DNA from: Deltaproteobacteria bacterium | GTDB lineage: Bacteria; Myxococcota_A; Polyangia; Polyangiales; Ga0077539 | Reading direction: 5' to 3' | Assembly: GCA_016218725.1 (NCBI GenBank) | Contig: JACRDB010000022.1 | Location: forward strand, 1 to 33,225 | DNA length: 33,225 nt | Part shown: in pieces, positions 18,740 through 25,335 of the stretch | Layout: every line of letters starts with the position of its first letter | How positions within the stretch are numbered: position 1 is the first letter of the stretch | Notes under the pieces: model-generated | What the model was told of the DNA's origin: nothing | Database searches by the model: none | The model's input: only the letters and a program-made list of their open reading frames with translations | Translations under genes and position numbers: made by a program

Positions 18740-19256
18740 ACCCCAGGGAGGCCGTGGGCAGCCCCTCATCCACCCAGCGCGAGGCGGTCGTGGCCGTGAG
18801 CTTGAAGCTCGGCGCCACCCTCCGCCGCGCCAGGCACTGGTCAAAGCGGTCCCAGGCGGTGAGTTCTGCGTGGGGGTCGTCGTCGTCCGGGGTGATGTCC
18901 AGGTCCACCCGGACGCTCTCCCCCGCGGAGGAGTGCACCGTCACGCTGCGGTGTAGCTGCGCCCGGCGCTGCTGGGCGTGGCGCTGGAGCACCTCCGTGG
19001 CGGTCTTGACCAGCGTCGCGAACGCGCTCTGATCCAGGGGTTTGGGGTTCTTCTTGTCCCGCCCCATGGTCCAGGGGCCCACCAGCGCGGGCTCCGACTC
19101 CCCGTCCCGGAGCATCTCCACCGCCCAGCCGTCATCGTCCAGGTTCTTCACCACCCGGGCCGTCCAACCCTCCGCCCGCCAGCACCGAGGGTCCTGGGTC
19201 TCCGGCCGGGGGCGCACCTTGAGGTCCGGTTCGTCGCTCACCGTGTGTGGCTCCAT
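18738..19256 (-). CDS. Unrecognised conserved-looking protein between sigma factor and DUF4139 gene
   Basis: The ATG at 19256, after a G-rich tcggggg, gives 172 residues; an ATG 51 bp further upstream is possible but poorly spaced from any Shine-Dalgarno sequence. No signal peptide or membrane segment is seen. The N-terminal part (~20-80) contains WTARVVKNLDDDGWAVEM and GPWTMGRDKKNPKPLD and looks like a small alpha/beta module. The middle has an amphipathic Arg/Gln-rich helix (LQRHAQQRRAQLHRS). The C-terminal half contains the acidic DITPDDDDPHAELTAWDRFDQ. It lies 57 bp downstream of the ECF sigma gene in the same direction, where an anti-sigma factor is often found. It has neither the zinc-binding HxxxCxxC motif nor a transmembrane helix, so it is not a classical anti-sigma protein. 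Confidence 0.65.
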   Translation of the reverse strand: MEPHTVSDEPDLKVRPRPETQDPRCWRAEGWTARVVKNLDDDGWAVEMLRDGESEPALVGPWTMGRDKKNPKPLDQSAFATLVKTATEVLQRHAQQRRAQLHRSVTVHSSAGESVRVDLDITPDDDDPHAELTAWDRFDQCLARRRVAPSFKLTATTASRWVDEGLPTASLG

Positions 19257-19313
19257 CCCCCGAAGATACCCCCGGGACCCTAACCCCTCCAAGCCCGGAA
19301 GTGACATTCCCTG

Positions 19314-19949
19314 TCACGCCGCACGGGCGTCGGTTTGGAGCTCCCGCGCTAGGCGGTCCAGGGAGGGGTCCCTCCCCATGGCGGCCAGGAGCTCCTGGCG
19401 GGCGTAGAAGAGCCGCGTGCGGACGGTGAGCACGTTGCTGCCGACCAGGGTGGCCACCTCCTGCGGGGGGAGGCCCTCCAGGTCATGGAGGATAAAGACC
19501 GCGCGCTTCTTCTCCGAGAGCCGGTCCAGGAGGCGGTAGAGGGCCCTCTGGCGCTCGTGGCGCTCGGCCTGGGCCAGGGGGCTGTCCTGGCCGTGGTCCG
19601 GGTGCTCCTGGGGGAGCTCCACCGAGGCCTGTACCCGGCAGCGCTGGGCGCGCAGGTGCATGAGCACCACGTTCACCGCCACCCGGTGCAGCCAGGTGCT
19701 GAAGCGCGACTCCCGGCGGAAGCCCGGCAGCGACCGGAACACCTGGAGGAAGACCTCCTGCACCAGGTCGTCCAGGTCCCGGCGAGGCCCCGCGAGGCGG
19801 GCCACCAGGCGCGTCACGCGCCGCCGGTGGGCGTTGTACAGCTCCCGGAAGGCCACCGTGTCCCCGGTCTGGGCCCGCACCACATAGCCAGGGACCGCGT
19901 CCTCGTCGGACGATACGCACGCAAACGCTTCGACGCACACAGAGTCCAT
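19314..19949 (-). CDS. ECF-type RNA polymerase sigma factor
   Basis: The ATG at 19949 has GGAGG 9 nt upstream, and the 211-residue product is of normal ECF length. Region 2 spans ~32-101, with FRELYNAHRRRVTRLVARL, the core-binding DLDDLVQEVFLQVFRSLPGFRRESRFSTWLHRVAVN segment (seen here as two adjacent motifs) and the LMHLR end. Region 4 spans ~133-190 with ALYRLLDRLSEKKRAVFILH, DLEGLPPQEVA and the DNA-reading helix around NVLTVRTRLFYARQEL. A short C-terminal tail follows. It should direct transcription of a small regulon, possibly including its own operon and the divergent DUF2914 gene. The upstream region carries three copies of CGGTGTGTCC and a hairpin, candidates for regulation. Confidence 0.92.
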   Translation of the reverse strand: MDSVCVEAFACVSSDEDAVPGYVVRAQTGDTVAFRELYNAHRRRVTRLVARLAGPRRDLDDLVQEVFLQVFRSLPGFRRESRFSTWLHRVAVNVVLMHLRAQRCRVQASVELPQEHPDHGQDSPLAQAERHERQRALYRLLDRLSEKKRAVFILHDLEGLPPQEVATLVGSNVLTVRTRLFYARQELLAAMGRDPSLDRLARELQTDARAA

Positions 19950-19969
19950 GGCCCAGCACCTCCGCGAGA

Positions 19970-20100
19970 GGACACACCGCGCTCCGAGCGGCGCCCACCC
20001 CGCCGCGCGGCGCCCGCTCTCATGGGAGGTCTTGGAGGCACCCCGACGCCGCCGTCGAAAAATCGACGGACACACCGCCCGTGGCCCGGAGGACACACCG
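19970..20100 (-). promoter_or_regulatory. Three exact copies of CGGTGTGTCC upstream of the ECF sigma gene
   Basis: On the plus strand ggacacaccg occurs at 19970-19979, 20068-20077 and 20091-20100, all in the same orientation relative to the sigma gene. The two distal copies are 23 bp apart; the proximal one lies just before the ribosome-binding site. A related inverted pair (cacaccc/gggtgtg) sits at 20182-20202. These look like sites for an autoregulator or for the sigma factor itself. Confidence 0.5.
20052..20069. promoter_or_regulatory. Perfect 7-bp inverted repeat with A4 loop
   Basis: ccgtcga (20052-20058) and tcgacgg (20063-20069) flank aaaa. The repeat runs directly into one of the ggacacaccg copies. 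It lies 103-120 bp upstream of the sigma start and could be an operator or an RNA hairpin in the leader. Confidence 0.4.
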
Positions 20101-20145
20101 ATGGATTGGGTAACATATTGAAATTATTGGATTTATACCTCGCGC
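20101..20145. promoter_or_regulatory. AT-rich island in the sigma/DUF2914 divergent region
   Basis: This ~45-bp stretch, including taacatattgaaattattgg, is strikingly AT-rich against the surrounding GC-rich DNA. It sits between the repeated motif and the DUF2914 gene. No -35/-10 pair with normal spacing is clear on either strand, so promoter function is inferred only from composition and position. Confidence 0.35.
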
Positions 20146-20181
20146 CGGGGCTGGCATCGGCCGTGCTTCATGGCTCTGGCA

Positions 20182-20202
20182 CACACCCGGACGGCGGGTG
20201 TG
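20182..20202 (+). promoter_or_regulatory. 7-bp inverted repeat just upstream of the DUF2914 gene
   Basis: cacaccc (20182-20188) and gggtgtg (20196-20202) are separated by 7 nt and lie 16 bp before the ATG at 20219. The half-sites resemble the cacaccg core repeated upstream of the sigma gene, suggesting a common binding factor for the divergent genes. Confidence 0.35.
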
Positions 20203-20218
20203 CACGGGTGGTGCAGCG

Positions 20219-20779
20219 ATGGACACTCTTCGATCGACGATGCGGTGGGCGGCGACGGCGACGGCGCTCCTCTCGGGCGTGGCGCTCTGGCAGGCGCTGG
20301 GACATGGCCGGGCGCAGGCCCAGGGGATCGCGCCGGCGCACCCTGCGCAGGTGGCGGCGCCGACGCCGGCTCCGGGGCCGACGCCCGGGTCTGCGGCCCC
20401 GTCGGCGAGGCCCGGGGAGGCCCCGAGGGCTCCCGCTCCGAGGGCTTCCGCGGTGGTGGCCCGGAGAGTGCTCCTGGCGCGGGGCGTGGAGAACCGCGAG
20501 CCCGTGGGCGTGGGCACCGCCTTCCGGCGCGACGGCTCGCCGGTGTACGCGTTCCTGGAGGTGCAGAACCCCGGGGCGCCCACCACGGTGACCGTGCGCT
20601 TCGCGCGCGCCGACGACCCGACGCACACCGTGGGAAACGTGGTGCTGAGCGTGCCGACCTCGGCCCGCTGGCGCACCTGGAGCTTCACGCGCCTGGCGCG
20701 CACCCCCGGCGCCTGGGCCGCCACTGTGGAGGGCCCGGACGGTCAGGAGCTCGGCCGCGCGGAGTTCACCATGCGGTGA
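20219..20779 (+). CDS. Exported DUF2914 domain protein
   Basis: The ATG at 20219 gives 186 residues; an upstream GTG at 20198 falls inside an inverted repeat and is less likely. The N-terminus has a signal peptide (TMRWAATATALLSGVALW, cleavage likely near AQAQG at ~35) followed by an Ala/Pro linker to ~80. The rest matches DUF2914: RRVLLARGVENREPVG, VYAFLEVQNPGAPTTVTVRF, the Trp-containing WRTWSFTRLARTPGAW, and a final GQELGRAEFTMR. Proteins of this group are small beta-sandwich modules of unknown role, exported in many proteobacteria and myxobacteria. It is transcribed away from the ECF sigma factor and may share its control region. It converges on the PPC-domain gene with a 10-bp gap. Confidence 0.75.
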   Translation: MDTLRSTMRWAATATALLSGVALWQALGHGRAQAQGIAPAHPAQVAAPTPAPGPTPGSAAPSARPGEAPRAPAPRASAVVARRVLLARGVENREPVGVGTAFRRDGSPVYAFLEVQNPGAPTTVTVRFARADDPTHTVGNVVLSVPTSARWRTWSFTRLARTPGAWAATVEGPDGQELGRAEFTMR

Positions 20780-20789
20780 CCGCGGCGCG

Positions 20790-21620
20790 CTACCGCCGCC
20801 GGGGCACGAGCTTCAACACCCGACGGCCGTCCCGCGGCGGCGCCTCCGCCACGGAGAAGATCCCGAGGGACAGGGTCCGCGGAGGACCCGACTGAGGCCG
20901 CACGTCCACGCGGTCCGGCTCCGGGATCTTGAGCACCTCGCAGAGCCCGAACTTGTCGTGCAGGAGCAGGTCCCCCACCACGATCTCCGGCTCATCGGGC
21001 TCGTCGCGGGTCTCCCTCTCGGGCTTGCGCGGCATCGCCTCCAGCGCCTGCGCCACCTCCGGGAGCGTGCGCGGCGCGGGCCCCAGGGGTGGCGGCGGCG
21101 GCGGCGGCGGCGCCGCGGGCGCCGCGGCCGCGATGCGCTCGACCATGGGCACGCGCAGGCCCTCGCGGGGCGTGCCCTGGGTCTCCCGGGCGCGCCACAG
21201 CACCAGCCCCGTGGTCTGGTCCTCGGCGAGCTCGTAGTTCAAATCGTCGAAGACCGTGAGGTCGAACTCCACGGCCACGGCGCGGGCGGCGGCCAGGCGC
21301 CCGCCCAGGACCTCCATCCCGCGGTCCGTCTCCCGGGACACCGTGGCGTGCAGGTGCACCACCATGGAGTTGTTCAGGAAGCCCACGGAGCCGCGGGCCA
21401 GGACCTCCAGGGGGCCCTCGAAGCGCCGGGGGTTCTGGAACGCGCGCGTCCGCGGGTCGTAGGTGACCAGCGTCGCCTGGTCCACCAGGCCCGCGACGGT
21501 CACCGTCGCCACGCGCACGCCGTTGGCCTTGGCGGCCGCCGCGAGGAGCTCCAGCACGCCCTCGCCGCGCTCGAGCCTGCCTACCAGGTGACGGAACACC
21601 TCGGACGTCTGGATCAACAC
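20790..21620 (-). CDS. PPC (DUF296) domain protein with Tudor-like C-terminal module
   Basis: The GTG at 21620 is chosen because the PPC domain begins immediately; upstream codons read as non-coding and no clear Shine-Dalgarno sequence is present. The product is 276 residues. Residues ~5-125 match the plant-and-prokaryote-conserved PPC domain: RLERGEGVLELL, VRVATVTVAGLVDQATLVTYD, FEGPLEVLARGSVG, the HLHA motif (H89, H91) and VLGGRL. Residues ~165-185 include eight consecutive prolines. Residues ~213-276 form a small beta-rich module opening with VVGDLLLHDKFGLCEVLKI. It resembles the Tudor-like modules (DUF3553-type) at the C-termini of some helicases. PPC proteins bind DNA or metal in known cases; the role here is unknown. 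It converges with the DUF2914 gene. Confidence 0.7.
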   Translation of the reverse strand: MLIQTSEVFRHLVGRLERGEGVLELLAAAAKANGVRVATVTVAGLVDQATLVTYDPRTRAFQNPRRFEGPLEVLARGSVGFLNNSMVVHLHATVSRETDRGMEVLGGRLAAARAVAVEFDLTVFDDLNYELAEDQTTGLVLWRARETQGTPREGLRVPMVERIAAAAPAAPPPPPPPPLGPAPRTLPEVAQALEAMPRKPERETRDEPDEPEIVVGDLLLHDKFGLCEVLKIPEPDRVDVRPQSGPPRTLSLGIFSVAEAPPRDGRRVLKLVPRRR

Positions 21621-21749
21621 GGTGGCTCGCGCGCTCCCTCTACGGAGCGCCGGAGATACGGCAACCCCGCCCCGAGCGCAAGCCCGGGGCGCCACGCCCG
21701 GTCCCGCGGGGCCTTCCCTCCGCCCCTGCGATGCACCTACGCTTGGCCG

Positions 21750-22379
21750 ATGAGGCCTGGCAGCTTCCTCGCGCTCGCGCTCCTCGGACACGCCTGTGGG
21801 GCCACGCTGACGAGGCCCCCGGCGTCGGAGGGTCCGTCGTGGCTCTCGAGCCCTGCGCTCGACGAGCCCACGAGGGCGTCGCTCCGCCGCTTCCAGGCCT
21901 ACGGCGTGCCGCTCCCGTTCGAGGTAACGCTCGCCCGACCGTTGAGCCCGGTCGACCGCGCCAGGCTCGCCGCCTCCGGGGTAGCGCTCGACGGCGACGG
22001 CGTCGCCGTACGCGCGACGGCCTGTCCTCGCGACGTCCACGCGCTGATCGCCGTTGGCGCGGTGCGGCTCTCGTGCGCGCGCTTCTCCGGGACTCCCCCG
22101 CCCGAGGGGTGGAGAGCGCGTGTGAACGCCCAGGCTGCGTGGGAGTTCGCGCAAGGAGGATGCTGGATCCTCGGGCAAGCGGAGTTCGGCGCTGCGCTCA
22201 CGCCCGAGGCGCGGGCGTCGCTGGACGCGCTCGGCGTGCACGCCGCGCATGGAGGCGGCGGAGCGACCAGCGTCCTGGTTCCACGGGAAGCCCTGCCGGC
22301 GCTCCTGGCGCTGCCCTTCGTGCTGCGCTTCGATGTAGAGCCGCCCTCCGAGCCCAACGCGCCCGCCACGCGCCGCTGA
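21750..22379 (+). CDS. Unrecognised exported protein, possible lipoprotein
   Basis: The ATG at 21750 gives 209 residues starting with a short signal-like sequence (RPGSFLALALLGHACG). The Cys at 16 is a possible lipidation site, but the residues before it (GHA) do not form a classical lipobox. No convincing ribosome-binding site is visible. The mature part is Ala-rich with SPVDRARLAASGVAL, HALIAVGAVRLSC and LTPEARASLDALGVHA. The motifs LSPVDRARLAASG and LTPEARASLDALG look like two copies of a similar ~100-residue half, suggesting an internal duplication. Each copy has a helix followed by a strand. Function unknown. It is the last gene before the ATPase cassette. Confidence 0.6.
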   Translation: MRPGSFLALALLGHACGATLTRPPASEGPSWLSSPALDEPTRASLRRFQAYGVPLPFEVTLARPLSPVDRARLAASGVALDGDGVAVRATACPRDVHALIAVGAVRLSCARFSGTPPPEGWRARVNAQAAWEFAQGGCWILGQAEFGAALTPEARASLDALGVHAAHGGGGATSVLVPREALPALLALPFVLRFDVEPPSEPNAPATRR

Positions 22380-22480
22380 TCCCTCCGCCACGCCCGGGAC
22401 TTCGCCGCGGCTGCCTCGCTCTTCACCGTGTAGGTGAATGTAGCCGGGGCCTCAGAGACCGAGGGACGGATAGTGAACAC
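22380..22480 (-). pseudogene. Possible truncated N-terminus of an SRPBCC-like gene
   Basis: On the minus strand, from a GTG at 22480, the frame reads MFTIRPSVSEAPATFTYTVK and continues SEAAAAKSRAWRRDQR before running into the antisense of the preceding gene without a stop. The stretch looks like the first strand and helix of an SRPBCC (START-like) domain. Its abrupt loss of protein-like character suggests a remnant left by a deletion or insertion. The evidence is short and may be chance. Confidence 0.2.
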
Positions 22481-22507
22481 TTGACTTCGACTCGACCGCG
22501 GTAGAAT
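22481..22507 (+). promoter_or_regulatory. Sigma-70-like promoter for the ATPase/TOPRIM-like cassette
   Basis: TTGACT (22481-22486) and TAGAAT (22502-22507) are close to consensus -35 and -10 hexamers, with a short 15-bp spacer. Transcription would begin near 22514, only a few bases before the GTG start at 22517. A nearly leaderless message is therefore predicted. Confidence 0.5.
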
Positions 22508-22516
22508 CACAGAGTC

Positions 22517-23617
22517 GTGCTCGACAGGCTCACGATCACAAACTTGAAGGGGATCCGGTCGCTGACCATTGGGATGCGCCCCTTTACCCTGCTGGTGGGG
22601 CCGAACGCCGTTGGCAAGACGACCATCCTGGACGCAATCTACCTGGCATCCGAAGCCGCACGGTCTCATGAGAACGCATTTGTCGACTTTCTGCGTGGCG
22701 AACGCTGGTGTCGGGAGGACCTCGTGCGGGTCGGCCAGGAGCTCCTCCAGGTGGAGATCCTGAGCGGGGATGCTCGAATCAAGCTTCAGATCGCACGGGT
22801 CCCCCCTCCACCGACCACGGTCGTGATTGCGGTAGGGCAGTCCCCGGAGGGTCCCTTGAAGGATGAACACCAGCCGTTGGTGCAGCACCTCCGCGAGGCG
22901 ACTGGGTTGCGACTGGACGCCGAACAGATCGCGCGGCCTGTCCCGGCCTCTCTCGGAGCGCCGAAGCTCTCCCCGGATGGCTTCGGTCTGGCAGGAGTCC
23001 TCCAGCATCTCCATGGGCTCCGTGACGGCTCCCTGGAGTCGATCGAGCAAGCGACCCGCGCTGTTGTACCCAGGTTCCAACAGGTCAAATTCGAGCCCAC
23101 CAGGATCCATTTGCAGGAGCCTCTCCCACCGAGCGCCGGAAATCTTGGAGGAACCCTGGTCTGGCGGTACGTCCCCGGCGTGCAGCTCAGGCTCGTCTTC
23201 GACGACAACGTCGAGATTTCGGCCACCCACGCGAGCGAGGGGACCCTCCTCACCCTGGCGATCCTGGCCCTGGCGCACGCGCCCGCGCCCTTTCGCCGCA
23301 GGCTCCTCCTGATCGAGGACCTGGACCGAGGCCTTCACCCGGCCGCTCAGGCCGGGCTCATCAAGGCCCTCTATCGGGTGTTGGAAGACAACCCGGACCT
23401 CCAGGTCGTCGCGACGACCCACTCGGCGGACCTCGTGGATGCTTGCGACGCCGAGGATGTCCGGGTCCTTGGGATGGACGCCCGGGGCGACACGGCCGCC
23501 CGTGCGCTGACGGAGCACCCCGAGGCGGCCAGGTGGCTCAAGCTCCTTCGGGTCGGTGAGTTCTGGGGTACCGTCGGCGAAGACTGGGTGACCGGGCCCC
23601 CGACGACGCCGACATGA
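22517..23617 (+). CDS. ABC/AAA15-type ATPase, first gene of a two-gene putative defence cassette
   Basis: The GTG at 22517 starts the typical opening of this class (LDRLTITNLKGIRSL). The 366-residue protein has Walker A GPNAVGKTT (28-36), a signature region around ASEGTLLTLAILALA (~239-253), Walker B LLLIEDLDRGLHP (263-275), and the H-loop H302 in ATTHSADL. This is the OLD/AAA15 arrangement. The nuclease (TOPRIM) domain that OLD proteins carry at the C-terminus is absent; the protein ends after GEFWGTVGEDWV. In Walker B the order is Glu-Asp where Asp/Glu-Glu is usual. The next gene overlaps by ATGA and supplies a TOPRIM-like protein, so the two probably act as a complex. Codon use is visibly less GC-extreme than in neighbouring genes, suggesting horizontal acquisition. 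Confidence 0.88.
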   Translation: MLDRLTITNLKGIRSLTIGMRPFTLLVGPNAVGKTTILDAIYLASEAARSHENAFVDFLRGERWCREDLVRVGQELLQVEILSGDARIKLQIARVPPPPTTVVIAVGQSPEGPLKDEHQPLVQHLREATGLRLDAEQIARPVPASLGAPKLSPDGFGLAGVLQHLHGLRDGSLESIEQATRAVVPRFQQVKFEPTRIHLQEPLPPSAGNLGGTLVWRYVPGVQLRLVFDDNVEISATHASEGTLLTLAILALAHAPAPFRRRLLLIEDLDRGLHPAAQAGLIKALYRVLEDNPDLQVVATTHSADLVDACDAEDVRVLGMDARGDTAARALTEHPEAARWLKLLRVGEFWGTVGEDWVTGPPTTPT

Positions 23618-24432
23618 CGACGGTGGCAACGGTGGCCCTTGTGGGTGAGGACACGGCCCATGCGGTCCTCCTCGCGACCCTCTTGCGCGGATCCATCTGT
23701 GAAGTGGCGCGCGAGCGCGCCATCACCTGGGTGGTCGATCAGATCGAGCATGACCCGTGCTTCCTTGGCCCGCACGACCTCGGCGAGATCCTCTCGGGAG
23801 TGCGCTACACCAACTCCATCGAAGGGCTTCAGACCGCGGAAAATACGCTCACCATCCAGGGGCGACCGGTCAAGCTCCGTGGTCATCTCGGAGGACAGCC
23901 CCTCGCCCCGGAGGCGCAGAAGTGGCGGCGGCTGTTGGTCGGGGTCCTCGCACTGGAGCCCTCAGGGGTCATGATCGCCAGGGACACAGACGGCGAGCCA
24001 GCCAGGCTCCAGGGGCTTCGGCAGGTGGTCGAGTGGCTTCGGCAGCAGCGGAGGAATCCCGCGTTCGTCATCGCTGCCCCGCACCAGGACGCGGAGTGCT
24101 GGTTCGTCGCTGGGTTCGACACGGAGGACACACAGGTCCAAGGGGGCATGCGATCCCTCAGGGTGGCGTTGAAATTCGATCCGGTCCGGCACCCTGAGCG
24201 CTTGACGGCCCACCCCAATGACGCCCCCACCGACGCCAAGCGCGTCCTTCGCACCCTTCTGGGCCTGGAAGCGAAGAGCCGCCCGCTCGACCCCGACGAG
24301 CTCCGCAAGCACCAGGAGCGACTCCTTGGCGACCTGGAGCGGCTACCGAGAAACGGTCTGGCCACGGGCCTGACGGAGTTCCTTCGTGAGGTCCGAGAGG
24401 ACTTCGTGCGGCGGCTCTTCCCCGGACTCTGA
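23614..24432 (+). CDS. TOPRIM/DUF4276-like partner protein of the ATPase
   Basis: The 272-residue product starts with ATG inside the ATGA overlap with the ATPase stop, so translation is coupled. The N-terminus TVALVGEDTAHAVLL matches the first strand and glutamate of a TOPRIM fold (E12). GVMIARDTDGE (~118-128) gives the DxD pair (D124, D126). APHQDAECWF (~155-164) resembles the conserved Glu-x-Trp of DUF4276 proteins. The helical C-terminal part includes DAKRVLRTLLGL and NGLATGLTEFLREV. TOPRIM-like subunits paired with AAA15 ATPases occur in OLD, Gabija and PARIS anti-phage systems, where the ATPase senses and the TOPRIM subunit cleaves nucleic acid or tRNA. This assignment rests on motif reading and gene pairing; function is inferred. 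Confidence 0.7.
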   Translation: MTTVATVALVGEDTAHAVLLATLLRGSICEVARERAITWVVDQIEHDPCFLGPHDLGEILSGVRYTNSIEGLQTAENTLTIQGRPVKLRGHLGGQPLAPEAQKWRRLLVGVLALEPSGVMIARDTDGEPARLQGLRQVVEWLRQQRRNPAFVIAAPHQDAECWFVAGFDTEDTQVQGGMRSLRVALKFDPVRHPERLTAHPNDAPTDAKRVLRTLLGLEAKSRPLDPDELRKHQERLLGDLERLPRNGLATGLTEFLREVREDFVRRLFPGL

Positions 24433-24453
24433 CCCTGGGTCGGTGGCGCCGTA

Positions 24454-25287
24454 TTACGCCAGCTCCGCGGTGCAGTGCGTGAGCACCGGCTCGCCGCTCT
24501 CGCGGGTGGCCGTGCGCATCCAGGCCCTGTTCCCCTCGACCCACAGGTCCGTCAGGAGCGTGTCCCCGGGCCAGACGGGCTTGCTGAAGCGCGCCGTGAT
24601 GCTCTTGATCCGCCCGGCGTCGCCGCCGCAGAGGCTCCGGGCCAGCGCCCGGCACAGGTACCCGTAGGTGCACAGCCCGTGCAGGATCGGCGCCCCCTTG
24701 AAGCGCGCCACCAGCGGGAACTCCGGGTCCGCGTGCAAGGGGTTCTTGTCCCCGAGGAGCCGGTACAAGAGCGCCTGCTCGGGCCCGGTGGTCTCCTCCA
24801 CCCTCGCGTCCGGCGGCCGCGTCGGCGTGGACGTCTCCCTCGCCGGGGGCGCCTCCCCGCCCCAACCCCCTTCGCCAAGGAACAGAATCCCCCACTCGGT
24901 CTCCACCAGGAGCCGGCCGTCGGCGTCCGTGGTGCGCGTCGTAAGCACCGCCTGGGCCATGCGCTTGAGGTCGTAGAGCGCCGCCACGGTGCACGTAGAT
25001 CGCACCGTCCCTCTGGGCGGCAGGGGCTGGTGCACGGTCACCCGCTGGTGCCCGTGGACGATGTTCTCCAGCGTCCCGCCGGTGCGCCCCAGCGCCTCGT
25101 GGAGGGCGTCGTACGCCGGAACCACCGCGAAGGTGGGCAGCACCCTGGGCCCCCGGCCCTCGTAGAGGTAGTCCAGCTCGGACTTCTTCGCCCCCACCCC
25201 CAGGGCGTACAGAATCACCCGCTCCGCGTCGTAGGTGTACGCGTGCTCGTCCGTGGTCATGCCCACACACCCGCGATCGATCGCCAT
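24454..25287 (-). CDS. MaoC-like (R)-specific 2-enoyl-CoA hydratase
   Basis: The ATG at 25287 has AGGAG 7 nt upstream, giving 277 residues. This is the two-hot-dog layout of eukaryotic-type hydratase 2. The N-terminal hot dog (~1-135) includes YDAERVILYALGVG and the acyl-binding ENIVHGHQRVTVHQPLPP. The C-terminal hot dog carries the hydratase 2 signature YRLLGDKNPLHADPEF, with catalytic D180 and H185, followed by PILHGLCTYGY. The enzyme hydrates trans-2-enoyl-CoA to (R)-3-hydroxyacyl-CoA, in beta-oxidation or fatty-acid remodelling. The linker (~140-165) is Pro/Thr rich. It converges on the cassette with a 21-bp gap and diverges from the lipoprotein gene at 25336. No other fatty-acid genes are adjacent. 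Confidence 0.9.
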   Translation of the reverse strand: MAIDRGCVGMTTDEHAYTYDAERVILYALGVGAKKSELDYLYEGRGPRVLPTFAVVPAYDALHEALGRTGGTLENIVHGHQRVTVHQPLPPRGTVRSTCTVAALYDLKRMAQAVLTTRTTDADGRLLVETEWGILFLGEGGWGGEAPPARETSTPTRPPDARVEETTGPEQALLYRLLGDKNPLHADPEFPLVARFKGAPILHGLCTYGYLCRALARSLCGGDAGRIKSITARFSKPVWPGDTLLTDLWVEGNRAWMRTATRESGEPVLTHCTAELA

Positions 25288-25335
25288 CCGAAAGCTCCTT
25301 TGGTTCGGCCCGCGTTCTAGCGCATCCTCCGGCGC

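Noticed and set aside
24433..24453. Terminator between the cassette and the hydratase gene
   Set aside because: The 21-bp convergent gap has no usable hairpin or T-run.
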